Shown here: one piece after another, positions 1-7,514 of the stretch
Layout: every line of letters starts with the position of its first letter
Position numbering within the stretch: position 1 is the first letter of the stretch
NCBI GenBank assembly: GCA_023416335.1
Contig: JAEZHY010000187.1
Coordinates: forward strand, 1 to 13,029
Direction of reading: 5' to 3'
Origin: Pseudomonadota bacterium
Lineage (GTDB): Bacteria; Desulfobacterota; Syntrophobacteria; Syntrophobacterales; Syntrophobacteraceae
DNA: 13,029 nucleotides
Position numbers and translations under genes: made by a program
The notes under the pieces: model-generated
The model's input: only the letters and a program-made list of their open reading frames with translations
Told to the model about the DNA's origin: nothing
Databases searched by the model: none

Positions 1-22
1 GCGTTCAAGAAGGATCCAAATA

Positions 23-70
23 GCGTGGGGACCGGTGGCCCCCACACCCCCTGCGCCGCTCTGCGGCTTA
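23..70. repeat. GC-rich inverted repeats upstream of the channel gene
   Basis: Two short inverted repeats lie side by side. GTGGGG at 25-30 pairs with CCCCAC at 40-45, and GCCGC near 53-57 pairs with GCGGC near 61-66. No T-run follows, so this is not a standard intrinsic terminator. It may be the 3' end structure of a gene that lies left of the window. No open frame in the first 150 bases could be recognised as a protein. Confidence 0.3.
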
Positions 71-151
71 CTTGGCGATCGGAATTCAGGTCTTTGATGC
101 TGCCTTGATCGCAAAGGCTTAATCAAAATCCCGGGAAAGTAAGGAGGTAGT

Positions 152-2875
152 TTGTTGTTGGTGCATTACAAGCAAGGCTTCGTTTTCATTTCACTCTCTT
201 TGATACTTCTTTTTTCAATGCTTTCGGGTGCTTTCGCCCAATCGACCGTTAACGCACCGGCCGCGCCTGCTCCTTCGCATTGGCTAATTGATGTTTTCAA
301 TAAAGGTGCAGAGGCTCTGGAAAAAGAAATGCAGGCGGAGACGAATCGCGCGGGTGAGGTGCAGTCCACTCTGGCCAAAACGACCGGAGATTTGCAGGCA
401 CTGCAACTTAGAATTGCCATGATGAAGACCGCCATGGAAATTAGAACCATTTCCCCGGCCATGGTTGACGAACTCCTGAAGAGCTTTTCGGCAAAGAATG
501 CGGAGTTGTCCTCCGAGGCAAACGCAATAACGGACGAAATCAAAGAGCTTGACCAGCGCAGGGCGAAAAGAGACGCTTCCGCGTCCCAGATCGAAGAACA
601 AACCCTGATCATCAGGAGTTCCAAAGAATCGGGCATATGGTCGGAGGAAATGGAACTGGCTTATGAAAAGTACAAAAATGCAGGATCCAAATTGGCAGGC
701 TCTTCGAGCGGACTCGTTAATGCGCTGACCGGAAAACTGAATTTAGTAAAAGAGGAAAAGGAACTGCTCGACGGAATACTGCCGCGATTGAAAAGCCTGC
801 AGGAAGACTTTATGGCCAAAATCCTGGAACGTGGCGAAACAAAGTCGTTCCGGCAGCAGTTTGCGGATCTCCAGAACAACTTGGGCGCGTTGCCCGGCCA
901 GGGATGGCATTGGTTTACGGGGCTGCTTTCCTCGGGGCGTATCCAGGCTTTCCTCCTTCAGAATTTGGCGGCCCTCGCCGGGCTTTTGCTGCTCATTCCT
1001 TTCCTTGGCTGGGGCTCGAGCCGTTTAAAGCGTAACCTGGAATCGATGATGATGCCTGTTGCTTCAGGCAACATGAAGATCGGCCTGCGTTTGCTGATCA
1101 ACCTGGCTTGCTGTCTGATTTCCCTGGTGCATCCCATCGCATTTCTAACCTGGCTGACGGTGGCCTATGCCGTTCTCGGGTTGTTTGGCGTCGTTGCGGC
1201 CCTTATTGTGTATTTCGCCCTGGCGGGGCTGCTTGTCCTTGCCATGGCGATTCGGATGATAAGAAACCTCTTGGGGATCGGAACGGATAAGCACGGCATT
1301 ATTCAAATCAACAAGGAAAAGGCAGGCTCCTTTCATCATCGCCTGGTAGCCTTTTCGACGTACGTGGTCATGGGATTTGTTCTCACGGGAATCCTCGGCC
1401 TGAACAAGTTTCCCATAACAGTGAAACTATTTTTCAACCACCTGTACGAAGTCGGCGTGCTGGCCTGGACCTGCCTTCTATTGCGTCCCGATTACCTGAG
1501 AAAGACGATTGCCCATCCCCCCGGCTGGATATCGAGCAAATGGTTGCGGTCGTTGTGGACAGCGTTGCCGCTCCTGATGATTTCGGCATTGTTTATGAGA
1601 CTGCTGGGATTTCAATCGCTTTCAATCTATACAATCCATGCGGCGGTCCTGACGGAGGCAATCGTTTTCGGAGTTCTTCTCCTGGCCTTAACAGGGAAAG
1701 ACCTTTTGAAAGAGTTCTTCGAGCGGGAAAATGTGTTGCTCGCAGGTTTTGGTTCGGTGCAGATCCAACTCAGGCAATTCTACTTTCCGGCGCGCCTGGT
1801 CCTTTCAGCAACTCTCATTGCCGGCTCGATAGCGGGTCTTCTGTGGGCATGGGGAGTCGGGATAACATCCATGGCTGTCTTCCTTGGGCACCTGGGCAAG
1901 GGGGTCAATCTGGGCTCATTCCACCTGAGCCCCTTTACCATTTGCGCCTCAGCTCTCATCCTCTATGTGGTATTCCGAGGCTCCAGTTTCTGCAGAACAC
2001 TTCTGCGGCATCGGGTTTTTCCGCGCACCGGCTGGGACCTGGGGGTGCAATATTCCATAGCTACGATCATACAGTACATGATCATCATCGCCGGGGTGCT
2101 GCTGGCGATGAATATTCTGGGGTTTCCGCTTGCAAGTCTTGCACTGCTCGCCGGCGCCATGGGTATCGGAGCGGGACTCGGACTGCAGAACGTGATAGCC
2201 AATTTTGTAAGCGGTCTGGTGCTCCTGTTCGAACGGCCGGTCAAGGTGGGGGATATGCTCGTAGTAGACGGCCAGTGGGGCGAAGTAAAAGCGATCAAAA
2301 TACGAAGTACGGTTTTCCAAACCTTCGATCGCTCCGTACTGATCATCCCCAATTCGGACCTCCTCTCCGGGAAGATAGTCAACTGGACTCATTTTGGAAT
2401 CGGCCCCAATCGCCTGGCTTTTAACGTCGGGGTTTCTTACAGGTCAGACGTGAAAATGGTGACCCGGGTGCTGCAGGATATATGCAGTGCCAATCCGCGG
2501 GTGATGAAGAACCCCGCGCCGCAGGTATTTTTCAAGGCATATGGCGACAGTTCCCTGGATTTCAGGATTGAGGTATTCGTTCATACGCCCAGTGACCGGA
2601 CTCCGGCCACCCATGAAATAAATACAAGTATTTTCGAAGCCTTTCAGGAGAAGGGCATCGAAATCCCATTCCCTCAGCGGGATCTGCATATAATTGACGA
2701 TCGAATAACCTCATCGAATGGAAAAGCCACGCCCGATCAACCTGAGTGGGTGCAGATACCCGAGAACAGGTCAAAATATGAAAACACTTCAGGGCATGGG
2801 GACTCATCTACTCGAAATAGCAGGAGAAGCTTTCCACAAAACCCGGGAATTCGTCTGAATAAGCTGACGGGATAA
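152..2875 (+). CDS. Large MscS-family mechanosensitive ion channel (MscK/MscM-like architecture)
   Basis: This is a predicted inner-membrane channel that opens under membrane tension and releases solutes on osmotic downshock. Residues 1-29 form a signal peptide ending in GAFA. About residues 45-235 are charged and heptad-like, so probably a periplasmic coiled-coil region. About 260-620 hold many hydrophobic segments. The MscS core runs from about 627 to 845: a Gly/Ala-rich pore helix (AGAMGIGAGLGLQN), then the ERPVKVGD and IIPNSDL motifs of the beta domain, and PFPQRDLHI at its end. A polar tail of about 60 residues follows and looks disordered. At 907 residues it is far longer than E. coli MscS (286) and closer to the large MscK/YjeP type. 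The start is TTG: AAGGAGG at 141-147 precedes three consecutive TTG codons (152, 155, 158) and a GTG (161), so the exact start is uncertain by a few codons. It appears unlinked in function to the downstream operon. Confidence 0.93.
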   Translation: MLLVHYKQGFVFISLSLILLFSMLSGAFAQSTVNAPAAPAPSHWLIDVFNKGAEALEKEMQAETNRAGEVQSTLAKTTGDLQALQLRIAMMKTAMEIRTISPAMVDELLKSFSAKNAELSSEANAITDEIKELDQRRAKRDASASQIEEQTLIIRSSKESGIWSEEMELAYEKYKNAGSKLAGSSSGLVNALTGKLNLVKEEKELLDGILPRLKSLQEDFMAKILERGETKSFRQQFADLQNNLGALPGQGWHWFTGLLSSGRIQAFLLQNLAALAGLLLLIPFLGWGSSRLKRNLESMMMPVASGNMKIGLRLLINLACCLISLVHPIAFLTWLTVAYAVLGLFGVVAALIVYFALAGLLVLAMAIRMIRNLLGIGTDKHGIIQINKEKAGSFHHRLVAFSTYVVMGFVLTGILGLNKFPITVKLFFNHLYEVGVLAWTCLLLRPDYLRKTIAHPPGWISSKWLRSLWTALPLLMISALFMRLLGFQSLSIYTIHAAVLTEAIVFGVLLLALTGKDLLKEFFERENVLLAGFGSVQIQLRQFYFPARLVLSATLIAGSIAGLLWAWGVGITSMAVFLGHLGKGVNLGSFHLSPFTICASALILYVVFRGSSFCRTLLRHRVFPRTGWDLGVQYSIATIIQYMIIIAGVLLAMNILGFPLASLALLAGAMGIGAGLGLQNVIANFVSGLVLLFERPVKVGDMLVVDGQWGEVKAIKIRSTVFQTFDRSVLIIPNSDLLSGKIVNWTHFGIGPNRLAFNVGVSYRSDVKMVTRVLQDICSANPRVMKNPAPQVFFKAYGDSSLDFRIEVFVHTPSDRTPATHEINTSIFEAFQEKGIEIPFPQRDLHIIDDRITSSNGKATPDQPEWVQIPENRSKYENTSGHGDSSTRNSRRSFPQNPGIRLNKLTG

Positions 2876-2942
2876 GATCCGGGCCGGAGTTCAGGATTTG
2901 TGCATCCGGCGAGTGAACCCGGGCTTGCGAAGACCATGATGA

Positions 2943-2977
2943 AGGGGTGAATCGGCACATGTCGCCTGTTCACCCCT
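2943..2977. repeat. Inverted repeat between the channel gene and the integrase remnant
   Basis: AGGGGTGAA at 2943-2951 and TTCACCCCT at 2969-2977 are perfect 9-base complements around a 17-base loop, and the loop contains the palindrome ACATGT. It could serve as a terminator for the channel gene, which stops about 70 bases upstream. However, the nearest T-run is about 12 bases beyond the stem (2989-2994), so termination is uncertain. It also abuts the truncated end of the integrase remnant, so an element end is another possibility. Confidence 0.4.
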
Positions 2978-3330
2978 GTCTTGATCCCTTTTTCGTCTGT
3001 CCGTCGATGTCAAGTATCCACCCCTTCTTCCTGCCTGATGTCGTCAAGGTGAAGCCGGCAGAGTTCCTCGACAGGGCAACCGGCGAACGCTCCCAGGTCG
3101 GAAGCCGGTAAGCATACGAATGCTTGTGAGAGTCGGCCAGGTATTCCTTTGAGCGAAACAGGCGATTCAAGTCCTCGCCGCTGAAACCTCTTCCTCTTCT
3201 GGTGGTCTTTCCGGATATCTTTAATCTGCATTCTCTCAGCAGGATTCTTGTCTATAAATCCACGCCGGACGGCGTAATGAAACAGGGAACCGGCACGGAC
3301 GTATTTCTTTCGAGTAGTGCTCTCGATCCC
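2970..3330 (-). pseudogene. Degenerate, truncated tyrosine recombinase (phage-type integrase) remnant
   Basis: Read on the minus strand, four stretches in alternating frames join into one recombinase-like sequence. They are: a core-binding-like part with FHYAVRRGFIDKNPAE (about 3285-3225) running to DHQKRKR; then SGEDLNRLFRSKEYL to SYAYRLP (about 3185-3105); then GAFAGCPVEELCRLHLDDI (about 3095-3030); then WILDIDG (about 3020-2995). The frame changes near 3185, 3100 and 3022. The third stretch matches the first catalytic motif of the family (T/S-G-x-R-x-x-E-L), but the catalytic arginine position reads proline. The later H-x-x-R and Tyr motifs and the N-terminal part are missing. The remnant is therefore dead by frameshift, truncation and active-site loss. 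It records a past integrative element at this place; no intact element genes or att sites accompany it. Confidence 0.75.
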
Positions 3331-3708
3331 GTTTCCACCCCCATGTGTACCAGGATTTGTGTCAGGGCTTGTGTTACCCTGCTGGAAATGGGCATCTCAG
3401 TGAGAATAACTTCAATGTTATCAATCATTTAGTTAATGCGGCGGGAGTTGACCCACCGTTCCACTTTACTCTCTCCCTGTCTGTTGAACAGCTGGACCAA
3501 TGCCGACCCGGTTCACTCTTTTGAAATCCAGATCAGCACATCCCCACATTGAAGAATACCAACTTGGGAAAGGTTCAAAATATCGAGATTTTTCAAATTT
3601 TCGACATTGAGATCCGGAACGTTTAGAAAGTGTATTCTTTTTGGGTCTCAGCTAATATCAAATAATAACTGATACTTAGAACTAATAAGTGAGGCCTGCA
3701 AAAAGTTC
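3331..3708. other. AT-rich intergenic stretch, no gene seen
   Basis: I find no convincing coding sequence here on either strand. The left part may hold a further decayed upstream portion of the integrase remnant, but I cannot align it. From about 3540 the composition turns clearly AT-rich, as expected upstream of a promoter. A short inverted repeat, ACTTA at 3674-3678 and TAAGT at 3686-3690, sits about 60 bases upstream of the candidate operator centred at 3741 and might be a second regulator contact. This last point is speculative. Confidence 0.5.
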
Positions 3709-3736
3709 TTGACTTGCATTTTTCCATTGGTATTAT
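3709..3736 (+). promoter_or_regulatory. Sigma70-like promoter for the GntR-family gene
   Basis: TTGACT at 3709-3714 (5 of 6 match to TTGACA) and TATTAT at 3731-3736 (5 of 6 match to TATAAT) are separated by 16 bases. A start site near 3743 would give a short leader before the ATG at 3771. It lies in the AT-rich tail of the gap and is the best promoter match I saw in the window. Confidence 0.7.
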
Positions 3737-3748
3737 CGTACTATGATA
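3734..3748. promoter_or_regulatory. Candidate GntR-regulator operator (palindrome over the -10 and start site)
   Basis: The 15-base sequence TATCGTACTATGATA is an inverted repeat of 7-base half-sites around one central base, with one mismatch pair per arm. It overlaps the -10 hexamer and the expected start site. Regulators of the FadR type usually bind short palindromes of this size and often repress their own promoter. The position therefore suggests autorepression; binding itself is inferred. Confidence 0.45.
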
Positions 3749-3770
3749 TGACAATTAAGGAGAGGAACGC

Positions 3771-4484
3771 ATGAGCGTCGTAAGAAAAAAGACTGCCGAC
3801 TACGTTGTCGATGAGATCAAGAGGATGATCGGTTCGGGAGAGATCAAGCCGGGACAGAAACTCCCCAACCAGCATGAATTTTCTTCCCTCCTCGGTGTCA
3901 GCCGCACCTCCCTGCGTGAGGCCTTCAGTACTCTTGCCCGACTCGGCGTTATCGAGCAGAAGCCAAGGATGGGTACCATAGTCAAATCTCAGGTGCACTC
4001 CTGCTATTCCGATTACCTGACTCCGCCACTCATCTCCGACCAGCAGACAACCATGGAGCTGATCGAAGCACGCCGCTTCATTGAACTCGGCGTTGTCGAA
4101 CTGGCTGTTAAGAACGCAACTGACGAAGAAATCGATGGTTTGGAGAAGCTGATCGAACGAATGAAAAATGCGGTAAAGGAAAAGGACATCACCGAATACA
4201 CCGACTGCGACGCAACCCTTCACTATGAAATAGCCAAAATTTCGCATAACCGTTTCATAATCCATGTTTTTGTCGGAATGCTTGGAACCCTCGATCAATA
4301 CATCCGGGAATCCTTCAAGGTATTTCCCTGGATGCTCGACCTGACTTTCAAGCATCACGAGGGCATCGTCGAGGCAATTAAGGCTCGTAATGCGACGAAA
4401 GCCAAATCGCGTATGGAAAAGCATATTTCGCAGGCACAACGCGCGATTACAGATTATTACGCGAGCCAGTTCCCAAAGGCATGA
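3771..4484 (+). CDS. GntR-family transcriptional regulator, FadR/FCD subfamily
   Basis: This is a predicted dimeric repressor or activator that responds to a small carboxylic acid. Residues 5-72 are a winged helix-turn-helix typical of GntR: KLPNQHEFSSLLGVSRTSLR is the recognition region and MGTIV the wing. About residues 92-228 are an all-helical FCD ligand domain. The expected metal/ligand residues of that domain appear to be present: D147 and H151 in the D-x3-H motif, H196 in HHEGIVEAI, and H218 in MEKHIS. At 237 residues it has the usual length. ATG at 3771 follows AAGGAG at 3757-3762 with 8-base spacing. The gene precedes the transport and catabolism genes in the same orientation, so it probably controls both itself and them. 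FCD ligands are often organic acids such as lactate, glycolate or sugar acids, which fits the neighbours, but the actual ligand is unknown. Confidence 0.9.
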   Translation: MSVVRKKTADYVVDEIKRMIGSGEIKPGQKLPNQHEFSSLLGVSRTSLREAFSTLARLGVIEQKPRMGTIVKSQVHSCYSDYLTPPLISDQQTTMELIEARRFIELGVVELAVKNATDEEIDGLEKLIERMKNAVKEKDITEYTDCDATLHYEIAKISHNRFIIHVFVGMLGTLDQYIRESFKVFPWMLDLTFKHHEGIVEAIKARNATKAKSRMEKHISQAQRAITDYYASQFPKA

Positions 4485-4490
4485 TCAAAG

Positions 4491-4525
4491 AGGCGGAATC
4501 ACATGGTGTGTTTCCGCCTTTTTTT
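4491..4525 (+). terminator. Rho-independent terminator after the regulator gene
   Basis: AGGCGGAA at 4491-4498 pairs perfectly with TTCCGCCT at 4512-4519 around a 13-base loop, followed at once by a run of T (4519-4525). It starts 6 bases after the regulator stop codon and ends about 20 bases before the start of the panB-like gene. It either ends the regulator transcript or acts as an attenuator with partial readthrough into the operon. Confidence 0.85.
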
Positions 4526-4547
4526 ATTGAAAAGAGGAGAACAGTAC

Positions 4548-5426
4548 ATGCCTAAAAAGCTCAGCCGGATCGATCTACAACTTGCAAAAGAAAGACGGGA
4601 AAAAGTGGTGTGGGTCACCTCCTATGATTACTGGACCGCCAGCTTTGCGGAGCAGGCCGGAATGGAGATGATCCTCGTGGGAGACTCCCTGGGAATGTGC
4701 ATATACGGATACGAAGGCACAGTGCCCGTTACGATGGACCAATGCATCTATCACTCCGAGGCAGTACGCAGAGGAGCGCCCAATACCTTCATCATCGGCG
4801 ATATGCCCTTTTTGTCCTACCAGGTGAGTACCGAGGAAGCAGTCAGGAACGCCGGCCGCTTTTTTAAAGAAGCAAGGGTCGACGCGGTCAAACTCGAAGG
4901 CGGCGTGCGGGTCGTTCCTCAGATTCGCGCTATAGCCGATGGCGGCATGCTGGTCATGGGGCACATAGGGCTGACGCCCCAGAGCTCGGGCCAGCTTGGA
5001 GGTTTCAAGGCTCAGGGGCGGACCTGCGAAACCGCTCTGGATGTCCTGGAGGACGCTCGTGCAATCGAGAAGGCAGGCGCGTTCGCGCTGCTGGTTGAAG
5101 CCGTTCCTCCGGAAGTCTGCCGAATCATTCGGGACGAGTTGAAGATACCCGTATACAGCATCGGAGCCGGGCTACATGCCGACGGGCAACTGATGATCGT
5201 GAGCGATGTGCTGGGAATCTTCCAGGCATTTACGCCAAAGTTCGTCAAGAAATATGCCGATCTCGGAGGGGCCACCCTCAGCGCGCTCAAAGCCTATGTC
5301 GAAGATGTTAAAACCGAGCGGTTTCCGGAAGACAAACATACCTACAAAATGGTCGAAGGAGAGTTGCCCAGGTTGTTAGCTCAGTTGAACATTTCGGATG
5401 AGACCAGAAAAGGGGGAAAGGCATGA
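4548..5426 (+). CDS. panB: PanB-family 3-methyl-2-oxobutanoate (ketopantoate) hydroxymethyltransferase
   Basis: PanB transfers a hydroxymethyl group from 5,10-methylene-tetrahydrofolate to 2-oxoisovalerate, giving ketopantoate; the reaction is reversible. The 292-residue product covers the whole TIM-barrel family. Active-site residues are in place: D46 in VGDSLGM, D85 in IGDMPF, K115 and E117 in VKLEGG, H139 in GHIGLTPQS, E184 in LVEAVPPE, and the IGAG...DGQ segment. ATG at 4548 is chosen because GAGGAG at 4534-4539 lies 8 bases upstream; an in-frame ATG at 4503 sits inside the terminator loop and would add an unlikely N-terminus. The stop overlaps the next start by 4 bases (ATGA), so the two are probably translationally coupled. 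No panC, panD or panE lies nearby. The neighbours are a lyase, a dehydrogenase and a transporter, which suggests a catabolic role, possibly the reverse reaction or a related 2-oxoacid substrate. The family call is firm; the physiological role is open. Confidence 0.9.
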   Translation: MPKKLSRIDLQLAKERREKVVWVTSYDYWTASFAEQAGMEMILVGDSLGMCIYGYEGTVPVTMDQCIYHSEAVRRGAPNTFIIGDMPFLSYQVSTEEAVRNAGRFFKEARVDAVKLEGGVRVVPQIRAIADGGMLVMGHIGLTPQSSGQLGGFKAQGRTCETALDVLEDARAIEKAGAFALLVEAVPPEVCRIIRDELKIPVYSIGAGLHADGQLMIVSDVLGIFQAFTPKFVKKYADLGGATLSALKAYVEDVKTERFPEDKHTYKMVEGELPRLLAQLNISDETRKGGKA

Positions 5427-6316
5427 CCGGAAAGATCGAAGGCAATCAGTGTCTAATCGTAACACCCCTCAAGGAAGACGGGAGCGTTGATGAAAAGAGC
5501 ACGCGGTCTCTCATCGACTACATAGTCGACCGGGGAGTAAACGGTGTACTGGCTCACGGCAGCACCGGAGAAGGGTTCCTTTTTTCGCCCGAGGAGCGCA
5601 AAGATTTCGCTGACCTGGTCGTGGATAGCGTCAAGGGCAGGGTCCCTGTGGGATTTTGCGTCGAATCGCCCTCTTCGGCCGTCTCCATTGACCTGTGCCG
5701 TTACGCAAAGACAGCCGGAGTGGACTATCTTTTCACAACGCCTCCATACCGGCACCCTCATAAAGGGCCGGGGATTTTCGATTACTTCAAGGCTCTCAAT
5801 GACTGTACGGATCTGCCGATCGCAATTTATGACGGAGGGGCGGGAATCGAACTTCCGCTGGATATGCTGGAAAGAATAAGCCTGGAACTGCCCAACATCA
5901 AATACTGCAAGATCTACCTGGAAAAACCCGAAAAGATCGACCAGATCCACAAGCGCACAAACGGTCGCATTGTTCCCTGGGCCGGGCACGACCGCCTGAC
6001 CTATCTCATGCTCCTCTACGGCGCATACGGAATGACCTCAGCGGCCAGTTGCGTCATCCCGAGAGAAAACACGGACATGTTCAACTTGGTAAGGGAGGGG
6101 AAGCTCGACGAAGCACGGGAGATATATCTTTCGAAGGTCTGCCCCCTGAACGCGATGGCATTCTTCAGTGTTCTCGACTACATAGCCGCATACAAACTGT
6201 CGCTTTACTGGATGGGGGTTATCGACACACCCACTGTGAGAAGTCCTCTGCTCCAACTGGATGCAACAATGCAGCGTGAATTGAAAGGAGCTTTAAAGTT
6301 CATCGGTAAAATCTAG
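5423..6316 (+). CDS. DapA-family (DHDPS/NAL) Schiff-base aldolase or lyase
   Basis: This family forms a Schiff base between an active-site lysine and a 2-oxoacid such as pyruvate, and either condenses or cleaves. At 297 residues it has the standard length. The (beta/alpha)8 motifs are visible: GSTGE at 46-50 (S47 replaces the Thr of dihydrodipicolinate synthase), Y109 in TTPPYR, Y136 in AIYDGG, and the Schiff-base lysine K163 in IKYCKI. The arginine that binds the aspartate-semialdehyde carboxylate in true DapA (R138 in E. coli) falls in a DGGAG segment here and is absent. The residue after the lysine is Ile-Tyr rather than the usual Glu-Ala. It is therefore unlikely to be a lysine-biosynthesis enzyme and more likely a catabolic aldolase or dehydratase of unknown substrate. 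SD AGGGGG at 5411-5416 lies within the end of the preceding gene, and the ATG overlaps that gene's stop. Confidence 0.88.
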   Translation: MTGKIEGNQCLIVTPLKEDGSVDEKSTRSLIDYIVDRGVNGVLAHGSTGEGFLFSPEERKDFADLVVDSVKGRVPVGFCVESPSSAVSIDLCRYAKTAGVDYLFTTPPYRHPHKGPGIFDYFKALNDCTDLPIAIYDGGAGIELPLDMLERISLELPNIKYCKIYLEKPEKIDQIHKRTNGRIVPWAGHDRLTYLMLLYGAYGMTSAASCVIPRENTDMFNLVREGKLDEAREIYLSKVCPLNAMAFFSVLDYIAAYKLSLYWMGVIDTPTVRSPLLQLDATMQRELKGALKFIGKI

Positions 6317-6362
6317 CAGCGTTCTTGGCCCGAAACACTGAATCCGAGCAAAAAGGACGAAT

Positions 6363-7505
6363 ATGAAAACGATCAAAATCTCTCTCCTGTGCCTCTTGAG
6401 TCTCTTGTTCTCGATATGTTTTGCCCAATCAGGATTCGTGCATGCCGCAGCCGATCTGGAAATCGGACTCGTCAACTCGGTAACCGGTGAAGCCGCATCA
6501 ACCGGAATCTACGTGCAACACGGCGTGGAGATGGCTGTAGCGGAATGGAATGCGAAAGGTGGAGTAAACGGACAGAAGATAAAGCTGATAACCCAAGACG
6601 ATACCGGCCAGGCTGCCGGCGCCGTCAATGCCTTTAATAAGCTCATCAGAAACTCCAAACCCATGGCGGTTCTGCTGCCCAACTACAGCGTCATGGTCAT
6701 GGCTATAATGCCGTACCTTAACGATGCAGGGATCCCTTCCCTCACTGGTGCAACCAACCCCAAAATCACAAAGCAGGGCAATAAACTGATCTTCAGGTTC
6801 AGGACCAGTGACGCGATAATGGCTCAGCTCATTGCGCAGTATGCTTTGAAACAGTCCGACAAGATAGCCATTATACACGACACCAACGAGTTCGGACGAG
6901 GCGGGGCCGATTCGCTCAAAGAGACCCTGGCCGCCAGCAAGGTGACCCCGCTTATCACCGAAGGGTATAACACCGGAGACAAGAATTTTACGGCACAGTT
7001 GCTGAACATCCAGAAATCCGGCGCGAAGGTTCTGCTGGGCTGGGGACATCCGCTTGAAAACGGACTCATCATGAAGCAGCTAAAAGAGTTGGGAATCAAT
7101 ATCCAACTCATCGGCGCCGCTCCATACGGACACCCGGTAGCGCTGAACCTGGCAAAAGATGCGGCCGAAGGCGTCATCTATGCCCAGGAATACTGTGCTT
7201 TCGACAAGGACCCGAAGGTCAAGGACTGGGCGGCCCGTTATCAGGAGAAATTCAAGCAGGTGTCGGAATTCAATGCCGCCACCTACTATGACGGCATGAA
7301 TCTCATCCTCGAAGTCATTCAGAAATACAAACCCGCCAATCCAAAGGAAATGCAGGCCGCCCTGGAAAAGGTCACCAGCTATCAGGGGGTATGCGGTAAC
7401 TTCGGGTTCGATTCCGAACACGAGGGTTTCCGGAAAGCGGTAATCGTAAAAATCAACAAGGGCACTCCCGAAGTCATAGATAAAGTCGAAATGCCGAGCA
7501 AATAG
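6363..7505 (+). CDS. ABC transporter periplasmic binding protein, Leu/Ile/Val (LivJ-like) family
   Basis: This is the periplasmic receptor of the Liv-type transporter encoded downstream. Residues 1 to about 29 are a signal peptide: Lys near the N-terminus, a Leu-rich core, and cleavage probably within VHAAA at 26-30 (an earlier site after CFA at 21 is possible). The mature part opens with the family's first strand, IGLVNSVTGEAAS, followed by GVEMAVAEWNAKGGVNG and the ITQDD turn. The rest is a type I two-lobed periplasmic binding fold. Total length of 380 is normal. AAGGA at 6353-6357 stands 5 bases before the ATG. Although the family is named for branched-chain amino acids, members also bind amides, aromatic acids and other organic acids. 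Placement after two carbon-carbon bond enzymes argues for a non-amino-acid ligand. A strong hairpin follows the gene (7515-7559). Confidence 0.92.
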   Translation: MKTIKISLLCLLSLLFSICFAQSGFVHAAADLEIGLVNSVTGEAASTGIYVQHGVEMAVAEWNAKGGVNGQKIKLITQDDTGQAAGAVNAFNKLIRNSKPMAVLLPNYSVMVMAIMPYLNDAGIPSLTGATNPKITKQGNKLIFRFRTSDAIMAQLIAQYALKQSDKIAIIHDTNEFGRGGADSLKETLAASKVTPLITEGYNTGDKNFTAQLLNIQKSGAKVLLGWGHPLENGLIMKQLKELGINIQLIGAAPYGHPVALNLAKDAAEGVIYAQEYCAFDKDPKVKDWAARYQEKFKQVSEFNAATYYDGMNLILEVIQKYKPANPKEMQAALEKVTSYQGVCGNFGFDSEHEGFRKAVIVKINKGTPEVIDKVEMPSK

Positions 7506-7514
7506 TTCACAAAC

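Noticed and set aside
1..108. Open frame entering from the left window edge as the end of an upstream gene
   Set aside because: Two frames stay open for about 30 codons, neither shows a recognisable protein end, and GC-rich inverted repeats suggest non-coding sequence.
94..123. Possible promoter TTGATG / CTTAAT with 18-base spacing before the channel gene
   Set aside because: Only 4 of 6 matches in each box with long spacing; not distinguishable from chance.
1540..2424. Open frame of 294 codons on the + strand within the channel gene
   Set aside because: The translation is rich in Arg, Gly, Ser and Pro without domain character; the overlapping frame encodes the clear MscS core.
2880..2925. 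Nested inverted repeat (GCCGGA/TCCGGC, CCGGG/CCCGG) just after the channel gene as a terminator
   Set aside because: Short stems, large loop and no T-run; too weak to call.
3202..3432. Open frame of 76 codons on the + strand
   Set aside because: It is antisense to the integrase remnant, has no recognisable domain and no convincing SD.
4503..4547. Upstream in-frame ATG extension of the panB-like gene
   Set aside because: The ATG at 4503 lies in the loop of the terminator and has no SD; the family N-terminus aligns with the ATG at 4548, which has a strong SD.
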